The translations under genes and the position numbers were made by a program. The notes beneath the pieces were generated by a model, which was not told where the DNA came from, did not search any database, and saw only the letters and a program-made list of their open reading frames with translations. Shown piece after piece: positions 1-9,169 of a stretch of DNA of 61,195 bases (its first letter is position 1; each line of letters starts with the position of its first letter). The stretch is from Planctomycetia bacterium (GTDB taxonomy: Bacteria > Planctomycetota > Planctomycetia > Pirellulales > JACPPG01). The stretch covers positions 1-61,195 of the forward strand of contig JACPPG010000081.1 in assembly GCA_016191115.1 (NCBI GenBank), read 5' to 3'.

Positions 1-140
1 TCAAAATGGCGAGGCGGGAAAATGGGACTGGCTCCGAGCATAAACAGCGCAAGTCCTTTCAGATCAACGTTGCGTCTCGGTGCCTGTCCCACTTTCCCGC
101 CGGTGCGCCGCCGGCAAGCTTGAATCTGTGAACGGCCCTG
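1..140 (+). mobile_element. MITE-like 157-bp element, copy A (left end cut by window edge)
   Basis: This copy matches the complete copies at 28726-28882, 32396-32552 and 52383-52539 from their inner left arm to the right end GGCCCTG at 134-140. The left end with CAGGGCCATTC lies outside the window. The inner inverted repeat is visible: an arm near 13-38 pairs imperfectly with an arm near 75-100. No protein-coding capacity is evident. The 10 bases after the element are GGCATCGCGT (141-150), so a matching target duplication is expected just left of the window. Confidence 0.9.
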
Positions 141-174
141 GGCATCGCGTGCGCAAGCTGCCGATTGGCAGTTC

Positions 175-1233
175 TTAGGCGGCCTGCTTTTCTTCCTCAT
201 CTTCCTCGGCGGTGGCGGCGCCGGCGGCCTTGGCTTCCCACGTCTCGGTCCACACGCAGCCGGCCCAGGAGAGGCCCACGCCGAAACCGACCAGCAGCGA
301 TCGCACGCCGGGCCGTAGCCGGCCGCCGCGCCGCAACTCGTCGACCATGATCGGGATCGTCGACGATACCGTGTTGCCGACGTTCTCCAACACCAGGGGG
401 AGCCGTTCTTCGCCCATCGCCAACCGCTGGCGCAACTTGTCGAGCATGAAATAAGTGGCCTGGTGCAAGAGGAACAATTCGACGTCGTCGCGCGCGAGCT
501 GGGCGGCCTCGAGCACTTCGTCGATCAACTGCGGGATCCGCTCGACCGTGAAATCCACCAGCGCCGGCCCGTCCATGAACAAGGGGCTGGGCCAGCGGTG
601 CCGTTTGCGCGGCTTGATCGCGTCGCTCGCCGGCCGGGCGCCTCCTTGCGCCACCATCAGCGTGTCGGCCCCCGAGCCGTCGGTGCCGAAGCGGAACGCC
701 GAAAGCGTGGGCCGAGAGGCCGCCTCGACGAGCGTGGCGGCCGCGCCATCGCCAAAGATCGTCCGCAAGCTGCGGTCGTCGGGCGCGATGTACTTCGAAT
801 ACGTCTCGGCCGTGATCAGCAGAACGCGCTCGGCGGCGCCCGAGCGGATCAGCCCGTCCGCCAGCGACAGCCCGTACACGAAGCCCGAGCAGCCGAGATT
901 GAAGTCGATCGCCCCGATCGATGTCCGCAATCCCAGCCGGTGCTGCATCAGGCAGGCGGTCGTGGGGAGCGGGTAGTCGGGCGTCTGTGTGCAGAAGAGC
1001 AGGAAGTCGATCGAGTCACGGTCGATCGCATGCTCGGCGAACAACCGCTCGGCCGCGGCCACGCCCAAGTCCGAGGCACACTCGCCGGGCGCCGCCACAT
1101 GCCGGGCACGGATCCCCGTCTTCGAGTAGATCAGGTCCATGTCCCACTTGGGAAACAGCCGGGCCAACTCGTCGTTGGTCTCGACGTGCTCGGGCAGGTG
1201 CATCGCAATAGGGCCGATCGCCGCGTATTTCAC
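175..1233 (-). CDS. fabH: 3-oxoacyl-ACP synthase III (ketoacyl-ACP synthase III)
   Basis: This 352-residue thiolase-fold enzyme should condense an acyl-CoA starter with malonyl-ACP to begin fatty-acid synthesis, or carry out a similar condensation. The KAS III triad is present: Cys115 in NLGCSGFVYG, His257 in LLHQATY and Asn287 in ENVGNT. I chose the GTG at 1233 because the family normally begins close to the VKYAAIGPIA segment; an upstream in-frame start at 1305 would add 24 low-complexity residues. The C-terminus carries an odd Ala/Glu-rich tail. It is not next to the fab cluster at 56.7-60.8 kb, so it could be either the housekeeping FabH or a specialised paralogue. Confidence 0.9.
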   Translation of the reverse strand: MKYAAIGPIAMHLPEHVETNDELARLFPKWDMDLIYSKTGIRARHVAAPGECASDLGVAAAERLFAEHAIDRDSIDFLLFCTQTPDYPLPTTACLMQHRLGLRTSIGAIDFNLGCSGFVYGLSLADGLIRSGAAERVLLITAETYSKYIAPDDRSLRTIFGDGAAATLVEAASRPTLSAFRFGTDGSGADTLMVAQGGARPASDAIKPRKRHRWPSPLFMDGPALVDFTVERIPQLIDEVLEAAQLARDDVELFLLHQATYFMLDKLRQRLAMGEERLPLVLENVGNTVSSTIPIMVDELRRGGRLRPGVRSLLVGFGVGLSWAGCVWTETWEAKAAGAATAEEDEEEKQAA

Positions 1234-1491
1234 CGGGAATGCCAACTCGTCTGGAGGGCGTGCCTGGACGGGCCTTTGCGCACGAGTTCGCAGGCCCCGG
1301 GGCACAGAGCGTTCCGTGGGTGGGGGGAGGTTAGCACACCGCCGCGGGCATGGTCAATTGCGGTCGCCTGCCAGAGCTGGAGGCTGGGTGGCCGGGGCAA
1401 AGCGCGGCATGCCCCAGAACAGGGGCATTGAAGACTCGTGGTCCCGCAAGCTGTGCTTGGCCCCAGCCACCTGTTGCCCAGCCTGCTGGTG

Positions 1492-2280
1492 CTACCAGGA
1501 GAGGATGGGGCGACGCGGCTCGGGAGCGGCCGGGTTGGACCGTTGGGTCGCCCCGGCCGGGCTGCTCTGATCCGCCTTCACCCTGGCGCTGGGCGATTGG
1601 TCCCACGGCCACCGGTTCGGGAGGGGCCGCTTCGAGGTTTGGGGCCAACGGCCCGCCGGGTCCGTCGTGCCAGGCGATTGGCGCTCGTCAACACCCAGCG
1701 CACGTCGCTGCCTGGGCATGAAACCCTGGCCGGGCTTCGTGGCCGAGGGGTCCGATCCGGTGCCGAAAAGCGGCTTCCTGGATCGTCGCGTCGCATCCTT
1801 GCCGTTTTGGCCCTGGGAGGTCGTGGGCGGACCGCCCGGGTCGGGAATCGTGATCTGTGGGGGCTGAGGGGCGATTCGGGCGTTCGGCGGAGTCGCGCGC
1901 GGTGCCGGCGATGCCACGCGCGGCAGTTGCGGCGACTGCGGAATCGTGGTCGTTCGGGACCGTGGAACCTGCCCCGATGCTGGTCCGTTGGGCGCCACGC
2001 TCGGCGACGCATGCCTGTCGCGACCACTCGGGGTTATCACCCGCCGAGGTGACTGCGCGGCCGGTGATTCGGGAACCGAAACGCTCGGCGGTTCCACCGC
2101 GGGCGGGCTCTCCGCCGCCGACGCACCAGGCAACTCCAGCAGTGGTCCGTCGAACAAGGGCGCGCTGGGCGTGGTCGTTGGGGGGCGAAAGAATGGGCGA
2201 TTCGTTTGTGCTAGCACCTCGACTCCGCCGAGTGCGACCAGCGCCGCCGAAGCAACGAACGCTTGTGTCAGAACGGTCAT
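1492..2280 (-). CDS. secreted Pro/Ser/Arg-rich hypothetical protein
   Basis: The predicted 262-residue protein starts MTVLTQAFVASAALVALGG, a typical cleavable signal peptide ending near VLAQ. The rest is low complexity, rich in Pro, Ser, Thr, Arg and Gln, with no recognisable domain, and is probably disordered in the periplasm or exported. An ATG 14 codons upstream (2322) would put charged residues before the hydrophobic stretch, so the inner ATG is preferred, although neither has a strong ribosome binding site. The protein is unlike anything I can name. The signal peptide is the main argument that the frame is real. Confidence 0.6.
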   Translation of the reverse strand: MTVLTQAFVASAALVALGGVEVLAQTNRPFFRPPTTTPSAPLFDGPLLELPGASAAESPPAVEPPSVSVPESPAAQSPRRVITPSGRDRHASPSVAPNGPASGQVPRSRTTTIPQSPQLPRVASPAPRATPPNARIAPQPPQITIPDPGGPPTTSQGQNGKDATRRSRKPLFGTGSDPSATKPGQGFMPRQRRALGVDERQSPGTTDPAGRWPQTSKRPLPNRWPWDQSPSARVKADQSSPAGATQRSNPAAPEPRRPILSW

Positions 2281-2491
2281 GAAAGACGTCTCGCGATTTT
2301 CGTAGGTCTGGTGGGAGAACAACGCCCCGCGCGCGTTATCGACCGCCCGCCGCTAGCACCTTGAGCCTGCCGAGCCGCCGGCAAATCCGTGCGATCCTGC
2401 AAAGCACCGCTAGCCGGCAAACTCGCTCGCGCACCCGGACGGGCGCGGAACTTCCATTTGATTCGCTCCGACGGGCTGGACGAAGAAATCC

Positions 2492-3100
2492 ATGCGAATT
2501 GTCCACCCCAATGGTCAACATCCGCGGAACCGAAACGGCATGTGGCGCGCGCCAGCCCTCCTGCGATACTTCTACCTTGCCCATCTGTCCAAGCCGGCCG
2601 CGTGCCGGCCTATCTATCGATTGATCCGACGGCAGCGTCTGCGCAGAATCGTCGAGTTCGGCGTGGGATCGGCCGAGCGCGCAGAGCGAATGCTCGAGCT
2701 GGCCGTACGGACTTCCGGCGCCGACAACGTCGTCTACAGTGGCATCGATCAGTTCGAGCTGCGATCGCCCGACGACGGCCCAGGCGTCTCGCTCAAGATG
2801 GCGCATTGCCGGCTGGTCGCCACGGGCGCGCGGATTCGCCTTATCCCCGGAGATCCCTACGTGGCTCTTTCGCGGGCGCCCAACGCCCTGGGCTTGGCCG
2901 ATCTGGTCCTGATCGCGGCGGACCAGGACACGACGTCGGTGTCGAGGGCCTGGTATTTGATCGAGCGTCTGCTGCACGACAGCACACACGTGCTCGTCGA
3001 GACACCCTCCGCAGGGGGTGGCGAGCCTGCCTGGCGGCATGCCAGTCGGGATGAAATCCGCCAATGGGCCGGCAGCGGGCAGCGACGTCGCGCTGCCTGA
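2492..3100 (+). CDS. class I SAM-methyltransferase-like protein
   Basis: This 202-residue protein contains RRIVEFGVGSAERAERMLEL followed by a VVYSGID strand, which resembles motif I and the acidic loop of Rossmann-fold methyltransferases. Later strands (RIRLIPGDPY, ADLVLIAADQD, THVLVE) fit the fold. The usual catalytic motif is not obvious, so a methyl-transfer role is inferred from fold only. It stands alone, 270 bases before the kinase gene on the same strand. I recall similar proteins mainly from planctomycetes. The competing minus-strand frame over this region has no recognisable motif. Confidence 0.7.
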   Translation: MRIVHPNGQHPRNRNGMWRAPALLRYFYLAHLSKPAACRPIYRLIRRQRLRRIVEFGVGSAERAERMLELAVRTSGADNVVYSGIDQFELRSPDDGPGVSLKMAHCRLVATGARIRLIPGDPYVALSRAPNALGLADLVLIAADQDTTSVSRAWYLIERLLHDSTHVLVETPSAGGGEPAWRHASRDEIRQWAGSGQRRRAA

Positions 3101-3370
3101 CTCGGATCGTGCGTCCGCCAACGCTGCCGGTGAACCCAGCAGGGCCGGACCGGGTCCCTTCCGGTTGCTACGGACCCCCAAAAGGATTCCTGCCCTCGGG
3201 CGAATACCGTACGGCGGAATGCCACTGGCACGATCTACAGCGGGTATTGCCTGTGTAGGCGGTCGGGCGGCTGGCGGAATGCAGAAATACCCGGAATACG
3301 CCCGGCTTGCCCGGCCGGATATGATTGTAAACCAGGGCGTGGCGCGCCCCCGACCGTTTCCGGCACGTCG

Positions 3371-5032
3371 ATGGACCACGACAAGCACACACCACCGGAC
3401 ACTGACGCTGTCGAGCCGACGCTGGACGTCCTGGCGATCGGTTCGCGCTCTGGCTCCGGCTCGCTAGTGGACGACTTGGCCCCGCGGGTCGAGGTGGTCG
3501 AGGGGAGCGGGCCGGGGCTTTCCGGCGAAACGCGCGCCCTGTTGCGGACGCGGCTCCGCGCCGCGGCCGTGGTCCTCTGTCTGGGTTCGCTGGCGTTCTA
3601 CGTCAAGAACCTGGTGACGCCGCGGACCTTCGAGGTGGATCCGTCGCTGGCCGTCGCAGCGCGCTCGCTCGATTGGTTCCATCTCACGCACGTCGTCGTG
3701 CTGGGCATCATCGCTTTTAAGCTTTGTCGACGATGCGACTTGTCGATGCGCTGGCTGCGCGCCGCTGAATTGGTGGTCTTCGGCCTGACGGCCCTCTTCT
3801 TCATCGACGTGCAGCATGTTTCCGCCGTCCTCAGCGCCACCTACGGACACTATCCGTTCCATCCGGTGGGGATGTGGTTCGCGCTGATGTTCACGTACGC
3901 GATCTACATCCCCAACACGTGGCGGCGCGCGGCGGCCGTGCTGGGCCTGATGGCGGTCGCGCCCGTGGCGTGCATGATCGTCGACGGGATTTGGTACAAG
4001 CCTCCCGACGGCGCGACGACGTTCGATCACATCTCCGGCGTGGCCTTGATGATGGCCGTCGGCTTTGGATCGTGCGCGTACGGCACGTACATGATCGGGA
4101 CGTTGCGCCGCCAGGCGTTCGAGGCCAAGCAGCTTGGCCAGTACCGGCTGCGGAACCTCATCGGCGCCGGCGGGATGGGCGAGGTGTACCTGGCCGAGCA
4201 CCAGTTGCTGAAGCGGCCCTGCGCGATCAAACTCATTCGGCCCGGCAAGGCTCGCGACCCGCGCGCCCTGGCGCGCTTCGAGCGCGAGGTGCGGGCCACG
4301 GCGAAGCTGTCGCATTGGAACACGGTGGAAATCTTTGATTACGGCGGCACCGAAGACGGCACCTTCTATTACGTGATGGAATACCTGCCGGGCCTCAGCC
4401 TGGGGGACCTCGTCGATCGCTACGGCCCGCTGCCGCCGGAGCGCGTGATTTACCTGCTCGAGCAGACGTGCGACGCGCTGCGGGAAGCGCATTCTTTGGG
4501 TCTGGTACACCGGGACATCAAGCCGGGCAATATTTTTGCCGCCTATCGCGGCGGCATCTACGACGTGGCGAAGCTCCTGGACTTCGGCCTGGCCAAGATT
4601 GCCGCCGAGCTTCCCTCGCTGCATTTGACGCAAGAGGGGATGGTGACCGGGTCGCCTTTGTACATGTCCCCCGAGCAAGCGCTCGGCGACGTCGAACCGG
4701 ACGGCCGCAGCGATGTCTACTCGCTGGGCGCGGTGGCCTATTTTCTGCTAACCGGTCGGCCGCCGTTCGCCAGTGACAAGCCGATGCGGGTGCTGGTGGC
4801 GCACGCCCATGACGAGGTCGAACCGCCGTCGCGCCATCGGCCTGATATTCCGGCTGATCTCGAGCAAGTCGTGCTAAAGTGCCTGGCCAAGAACCCGGCC
4901 GATCGCTACCAGTCGGCCGCCAGCCTCGCCTGTGCCCTGGCGATGTGCGAATCGGCCGGGCTGTGGACGCGCGAGCAAGCGGCCAACTGGTGGTCGCAAG
5001 TCGGCCAGCCGGCGACAGTCGCGGCCGGGTAG
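3371..5032 (+). CDS. transmembrane serine/threonine protein kinase
   Basis: This is a 553-residue Hanks-type kinase. An N-terminal region of about 60 residues leads into several hydrophobic segments between roughly residues 62 and 245. The kinase domain then starts at QYRLRNLIGAGGMGEVYLAEH (Gly-rich loop near residue 263), with AIKLI supplying the ATP-binding Lys, HRDIKPGN near 379 as the catalytic loop, DFGLAK near 403, and a GSPLYMSPEQ activation segment. Unusually the membrane part precedes the kinase domain, so no extracytoplasmic C-terminal sensor follows; any sensing would be by the membrane bundle. It appears monocistronic. Confidence 0.95.
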   Translation: MDHDKHTPPDTDAVEPTLDVLAIGSRSGSGSLVDDLAPRVEVVEGSGPGLSGETRALLRTRLRAAAVVLCLGSLAFYVKNLVTPRTFEVDPSLAVAARSLDWFHLTHVVVLGIIAFKLCRRCDLSMRWLRAAELVVFGLTALFFIDVQHVSAVLSATYGHYPFHPVGMWFALMFTYAIYIPNTWRRAAAVLGLMAVAPVACMIVDGIWYKPPDGATTFDHISGVALMMAVGFGSCAYGTYMIGTLRRQAFEAKQLGQYRLRNLIGAGGMGEVYLAEHQLLKRPCAIKLIRPGKARDPRALARFEREVRATAKLSHWNTVEIFDYGGTEDGTFYYVMEYLPGLSLGDLVDRYGPLPPERVIYLLEQTCDALREAHSLGLVHRDIKPGNIFAAYRGGIYDVAKLLDFGLAKIAAELPSLHLTQEGMVTGSPLYMSPEQALGDVEPDGRSDVYSLGAVAYFLLTGRPPFASDKPMRVLVAHAHDEVEPPSRHRPDIPADLEQVVLKCLAKNPADRYQSAASLACALAMCESAGLWTREQAANWWSQVGQPATVAAG

Positions 5033-5072
5033 CAGACGCAAACGCCCCGCGCGGCCGCCACGACCCGGCTCC

Positions 5073-5141
5073 ATCGGCGTCGGGAGTCGCCTCCTACAAA
5101 GGAACGGCCCCTTCAATCGGCGACAGGAGTCGCCTCCTACA
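5073..5141. repeat. pair of 26-bp direct repeats that can each form a hairpin
   Basis: Positions 5073-5098 and 5116-5141 are near-identical 26-bp units ending in GAGTCGCCTCCTACA and differing at two positions. The second contains the palindrome GGCGAC-AGGA-GTCGCC. They lie in the 268-bp gap between the kinase gene and leuC. They might act on transcript ends or leuC regulation, but nothing in the sequence decides this. Confidence 0.75.
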
Positions 5142-5300
5142 GGCCGGCGGGGAACCTCCCGCCCGCTTCGCGTGTCGGCTAGAATACTAAAATTCTGTAG
5201 GGCCGCACCACGTCGCCCGCGATGAAGCATCGCAAGGCACCCCGGCCGGCAACGCCCCGATTTCGCACCCGCTTCTTGGCTGTCAGTCCGCTTTCGCACC

Positions 5301-6716
5301 ATGACCAACGCTTCGTCCTGCCGCACGATGTTCGACAAGATCTGGGATGCCCACGTGGCGCATGCCGAGGAGGGAAAGCCCACGATCTTGTACATCGACT
5401 TGCACCTGGTTCACGAGGTGACAAGCGCCCAGGCCTTCGAGGGGCTGCGGCTGGCCGGGCGGAAGGTGCGGCGGCCAGAGAGGACCGTGGCCACGCCCGA
5501 CCACAACGTCCCCACCACCGACCGGCGGTTGCCGATCGCTGACCCGATCTCGCTCAAGCAAATCGAGACACTGCGACACAATTGCCGCGAGTTCGGCGTC
5601 AAGCTCTACGACCTCGACGATGCCCGGCAGGGGATCGTCCACGTCATCGGTCCCGAATTGGGGCTGACGCAGCCGGGCATGACGATCGTCTGCGGCGACA
5701 GCCACACGGCCACGCACGGCGCGTTTGGCGCCGTGGCGTTCGGCATCGGCACCAGCGAAGTCGAGCACGTGCTGGCCACGCAAACGCTCTTGCAATATCG
5801 CCCCAAGACGTTTGAGGTCCGCATCGATGGCCAATTGGCCCGCGGCGTCACGGCCAAAGACCTGATCCTGTATCTGATCGGCCGGTTGACGACCGCCGGC
5901 GGCACGGGCTACGCCATCGAATACACCGGCAGCGCCATCCGCGCGCTCGACATGGAAGAGCGGATGACCGTCTGCAATATGTCGATCGAGGCGGGCGCGC
6001 GGTGCGGCATGATCGCCCCGGACGACGTGACGGTCGAGTACCTGCGCGGCCGGGAATTCGCGCCGGCGGATTTCGAGGCCGCCGTGGCCCGCTGGCGCAA
6101 GTTGCCCGGCGATCCTGCCGCGCGATTCGACCGCGTCGATGTGTTCGATGCCGGCGACGTGGCGCCACAGGTCACATGGGGCACCAATCCAGGGCAAGTA
6201 ACGACCGTCAAGGACAAGGTGCCCAATCCGGCCGATATGAACGACGAGAACGATCGCAAATCGGCCACCAGCGCGCTCGCGTACATGGGGCTCTCGCCGG
6301 GCACGCCGATCGAGGCCCTCGCGCTCGATCGCGTGTTCATTGGGTCCTGCACGAACAGCCGTATTCGCGACCTGCGGGCGGCGGCGGCCGTCGTCCGTGG
6401 ATACCACGTCGCGGGGAGCGTACACGCCATGGTCGTGCCGGGCTCGGGCCAGGTAAAGCAGCAGGCCGAGGCCGAGGGCCTCGATCGCGTCTTTCAGCAA
6501 GCCGGCTTCGAATGGCGCGAGGCCGGTTGCAGCATGTGCCTGGGCATGAATCCCGACATCCTGTCGCCGGGCCAGCGCTGCGCGTCGACGAGCAACCGCA
6601 ACTTCGAGGGGCGACAAGGCAAGGGCGGCCGCACGCACCTGGTCTCGCCAGCCATGGCCGCCGCGGCGGCGGTGGCGGGGCATTTTGTCGATATCCGGGA
6701 GTGGGAATACAAGTAG
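5301..6716 (+). CDS. leuC: 3-isopropylmalate dehydratase large subunit
   Basis: This 471-residue aconitase-family protein isomerises 2-isopropylmalate to 3-isopropylmalate in leucine biosynthesis together with LeuD. Substrate and cofactor motifs are intact: DHNVPTTDR near the N-terminus, VCGDSHTATHGAFG, and the [4Fe-4S] ligands in IGSCTNSRIRDLR (Cys about 349) and CSMCLGMNPD (Cys about 410 and 413). Length is normal for the bacterial two-subunit enzyme. A start at the internal MFDKIWDAHV is possible; the upstream ATG adds nine residues. leuD follows 49 bases later on the same strand, so the two are probably co-transcribed. No leuA or leuB is nearby. Confidence 0.98.
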   Translation: MTNASSCRTMFDKIWDAHVAHAEEGKPTILYIDLHLVHEVTSAQAFEGLRLAGRKVRRPERTVATPDHNVPTTDRRLPIADPISLKQIETLRHNCREFGVKLYDLDDARQGIVHVIGPELGLTQPGMTIVCGDSHTATHGAFGAVAFGIGTSEVEHVLATQTLLQYRPKTFEVRIDGQLARGVTAKDLILYLIGRLTTAGGTGYAIEYTGSAIRALDMEERMTVCNMSIEAGARCGMIAPDDVTVEYLRGREFAPADFEAAVARWRKLPGDPAARFDRVDVFDAGDVAPQVTWGTNPGQVTTVKDKVPNPADMNDENDRKSATSALAYMGLSPGTPIEALALDRVFIGSCTNSRIRDLRAAAAVVRGYHVAGSVHAMVVPGSGQVKQQAEAEGLDRVFQQAGFEWREAGCSMCLGMNPDILSPGQRCASTSNRNFEGRQGKGGRTHLVSPAMAAAAAVAGHFVDIREWEYK

Positions 6717-6765
6717 GCACGTGATCGCGCGAGCTGTTGCGATTCACGGCAACTGCATTTGAACT

Positions 6766-7374
6766 ATGAAACCCTTCACCAAGCACACCGGACTCGTCGC
6801 GGCGATGGACCGCGCCAACGTCGATACGGATCAGATCATTCCCAAGCAGTTCCTCAAACGGATCGAGCGAACCGGCTTCGGCGAGTTTCTGTTTTATGAC
6901 TGGCGGCGCCGCGAGGACGGGTCGGACGACCCGGACTTCGAGCTCAACCGGCCGCGCTATCGCGGGGCGACGATCCTCTTGGCGCGACGGAACTTCGGCT
7001 GCGGATCGAGCCGCGAGCACGCGCCGTGGGCGCTTGAGGACTACGGCTTTCGCGCGCTGGTGGCGCCCAGCTTCGCCGACATCTTCTACAATAACTGTTT
7101 CAAGAATGGGATCTTGCCCGTCCGGCTCGACGAGGGGGACGCCGACGAGCTTTTCCGGCGCTGCGGCGCGCAAAGCGGCTACCAGTTGACGGTCGATCTG
7201 GAGCGGTGCGTCATCGAGGACGACGCCGGGCTGCGGTTGGCGTTCGACGTCGAGCCATCGCGCCGCCACTCGCTGTTGAACGGCCTGGACGACATCGGCC
7301 TGACGCTCGCGCACGAGGACAAGATCGCGGCGTACGAGGACAGCCGGCAGCAGGCGGCTGGCAGCCGACAGTAA
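6766..7374 (+). CDS. leuD: 3-isopropylmalate dehydratase small subunit
   Basis: This 202-residue swivel-domain subunit pairs with LeuC to form the leucine-pathway isomerase. Family motifs include NVDTDQIIPKQFLKRI near residue 20, FGEFLFYDWR and the signature FGCGSSREHAPWAL. The C-terminus ends in a short Ser/Gln/Arg-rich tail beyond the usual domain. The gene follows leuC by 49 bases in the same direction. Confidence 0.98.
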   Translation: MKPFTKHTGLVAAMDRANVDTDQIIPKQFLKRIERTGFGEFLFYDWRRREDGSDDPDFELNRPRYRGATILLARRNFGCGSSREHAPWALEDYGFRALVAPSFADIFYNNCFKNGILPVRLDEGDADELFRRCGAQSGYQLTVDLERCVIEDDAGLRLAFDVEPSRRHSLLNGLDDIGLTLAHEDKIAAYEDSRQQAAGSRQ

Positions 7375-7453
7375 GAAGACGAAGAACCGTGCCCGTTTAG
7401 CCGCCGCGGCGACGCGGCGCGGCAGGACGCGGTCGCGAGCGCAGGAGGAACGT

Positions 7454-7783
7454 TTGACCACCACGCCGCGGCGCGAGCGCATCGAAGCCATGCTGGCGCA
7501 GGAGCCGGGCGACTCGTTCTTGCGCTACAGCCTGGCCATGGAGCTCGACAAGGAAGGCGAACATGAGCGGAGCTTGGAACTCTTGCGGGCTCTTGGCGCG
7601 GAGCGTCCGCCGTACGTTCCCGCGTTTTTCATGTCCGGCCAGCAACTGGCGCGGCTCGCACGGATCGCCGAAGCCCGAGCCGTGCTCCGCGACGGCATTG
7701 AAGCGGCCCGGACCGCCGGCGACGCGCACGCGGCGGGCGAGATGAGCGAGTTTTTGGCCGGTCTCGGCGCGGCCGGCGAGTGA
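7454..7783 (+). CDS. small TPR-like protein
   Basis: This 109-residue protein starts with TTG at 7454, chosen because AGGAGG at 7443-7448 lies 5 bases upstream. Helical repeats are evident: PGDSFLRYSLAMELDKEGEHERSLELLRAL and PPYVPAFFMSGQQLARLARIAEARAVLRDGIEAA resemble two tetratricopeptide units. It follows leuD by 79 bases on the same strand. The role is probably protein-protein interaction; no partner can be named. Confidence 0.8.
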   Translation: MTTTPRRERIEAMLAQEPGDSFLRYSLAMELDKEGEHERSLELLRALGAERPPYVPAFFMSGQQLARLARIAEARAVLRDGIEAARTAGDAHAAGEMSEFLAGLGAAGE

Positions 7784-7797
7784 CCGCGCCATGACGT

Positions 7798-7817
7798 AGT
7801 TGGCCGCGAGCCAACGA
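7798..7817. other. short intergenic hairpin
   Basis: GTTGGC and GCCAAC form a 6-bp stem around a 5-base loop in the gap between two convergent genes (the TPR-like gene and tpx). There is no T-run, so it is not a classical intrinsic terminator, although its place between convergent gene ends would suit one. Confidence 0.4.
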
Positions 7818-7884
7818 AGCGACTCGCGACCGCCCGTGGCCGGGCACGCTAAACACGAACGCGGACTCGGTTTCGATGGGCGCT

Positions 7885-8406
7885 CTACAACAGCCCCTTA
7901 AGCGCTTTCAGGGCCGCCTCGTAGTTCGGTTCTTGGGCCACTTCTTTCACCACTTCGGCATACACTACCTTGCCGTCGCGGTCCAAGACGAAGACGCCGC
8001 GGGCGAGGATCTTCAGCTCGTCGATCAGCATGCCCCAGTTGCGGCCGAAGCTGCGGTCCTGGTAGTCGCTGGCCGTCTTGATGTTGGTGATCCCCTCGGC
8101 GCCGCAGAAGCGGTTCATGGCAAACGGCAAATCGAGGCTGACCGTTACGGCGTTGATTTTGTCCCCCAGCGCGCCCAAATCCTGATTGAACGTCTTGGTC
8201 TGCTTCTGGCAGACCGGCGTGTCCAGCGAAGGCACAACGCTGATGATCGTCGGTTTCCCCTTCAGGTCCGCCGGCGTCACTCTTTGCATCGCCCCGTCCG
8301 CGAACCGGTGCAGAGTGAAGTCCGGGGCCGGCCGGCCCACTTGCACCGCCTCGCCCACCAGCGTCATCGGGTTGCCTTTGAATGTTACAGCTCCAGGTCG
8401 CGACAT
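7885..8406 (-). CDS. tpx: thiol peroxidase (Tpx-type peroxiredoxin)
   Basis: This 173-residue peroxiredoxin reduces hydroperoxides using a pair of cysteines. The peroxidatic Cys66 lies in PSLDTPVCQKQTKTF and the resolving Cys101 in MNRFCGAEGI, both typical of atypical 2-Cys Tpx enzymes. The start at 8406 is supported by GGAGGTAA just upstream and by the family N-terminus (VTFKGNPMTLVG). A longer in-frame reading to 8616 would add unrelated residues. The gene is monocistronic and divergent from the STAS gene. Confidence 0.97.
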   Translation of the reverse strand: MSRPGAVTFKGNPMTLVGEAVQVGRPAPDFTLHRFADGAMQRVTPADLKGKPTIISVVPSLDTPVCQKQTKTFNQDLGALGDKINAVTVSLDLPFAMNRFCGAEGITNIKTASDYQDRSFGRNWGMLIDELKILARGVFVLDRDGKVVYAEVVKEVAQEPNYEAALKALKGLL

Positions 8407-8734
8407 CGTGGTTACCTCCGGCTTTCGATGGCTTTGTGCACACGGGGAGATTGGCAGGCGGCAGCCCGAAGCGCCCGGCACTCGTAGTATGGTGATTTTG
8501 CTAGCGTCATCAAGGGTCGCGCGGGGGGGAATCAGTGAACAGTGATCAGTGGTCAGTTTGGATTGCACAGGAGGGCTTGGCCACGGCGCCGCCGGACACC
8601 ACTGTCCACGGACCACGGTCCACTCTCCTCCGGTGCTAGCGGTTTGTTGTCAGACCGGACCGATTTCGTATGATGGCTTCTTTGGGGGACGACTACGCTG
8701 CGCTTCTCACGGTCGCTCGAAAGGAGTGACGGCC
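8407..8734. other. divergent intergenic region with low-complexity runs
   Basis: This 328-bp gap separates the divergent tpx and STAS genes and should hold both promoters, though I cannot assign boxes. It contains text-like runs built from AGTGATCAGTGGTCAGT (about 8535-8556) and ACCACTGTCCACGGACCACGG (about 8598-8618), similar to those before gcvH at 23330-23371. Confidence 0.6.
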
Positions 8735-9112
8735 ATGATCGACGTAGCAGGCGGGTGGGAACTTGGGGTCGAGCGCGGACCGGATTGGCTGTTCGTGAAG
8801 GTACATGCCTTGCCCGAGGGTGGGTGGCAAGCCGCGGCCTTGGCGGAATCCCTCTGGTCGGTCATCGAGCAGCACTTCACTTACCGTGTCGTGCTGGAGT
8901 GCGACCAGATTGGTCCACTCACGAGCAGCGTGCTCGCGCAATTGGCGCTATTGAGACGGAAAATCCGTGAGCGCGGCGGGGTGTTGCGGTTGTGCGGCCT
9001 TTCGAAGGACAATTGCGACCTGCTTGCCGATTGTGGCGCGCGCGAGGACCTGCCGCACTTTGCCGACCGGGAATCCGCCGTCATGGCGGGCCACCCGCGG
9101 CTGCCACGCTAA
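8735..9112 (+). CDS. STAS-domain protein (anti-sigma factor antagonist-like)
   Basis: This 125-residue protein starts at an ATG preceded by AAGGAG 8 bases upstream. The central VVLECDQIGPLTSSVLAQLALLRRKIRERGGVLRLCGLS follows the STAS pattern, with Ser-Ser at the place where anti-sigma antagonists carry the phosphorylated serine, and an ending alpha/beta unit. It probably binds a regulatory partner such as a kinase or phosphatase. No cognate anti-sigma kinase is adjacent, so the pathway is unknown. Confidence 0.82.
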   Translation: MIDVAGGWELGVERGPDWLFVKVHALPEGGWQAAALAESLWSVIEQHFTYRVVLECDQIGPLTSSVLAQLALLRRKIRERGGVLRLCGLSKDNCDLLADCGAREDLPHFADRESAVMAGHPRLPR

Positions 9113-9169
9113 AAGCCGACGACCCGATGCGGACAAACGTCGCGTGCGGAGTGACTCTGCGCGCGCCGA

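Noticed and set aside
2336..3388. Minus-strand reading frame over the methyltransferase-like gene
   Set aside because: No motif; the plus-strand product has a believable Rossmann-type pattern.
3464..4678. Long minus-strand reading frame opposite the Ser/Thr kinase
   Set aside because: It is a mirror frame of a high-GC gene: no motif, Arg/His-rich composition, and the plus strand encodes an unmistakable kinase.
5283..6683. Long minus-strand reading frame opposite leuC
   Set aside because: Antisense shadow of a conserved gene; no recognisable domain.
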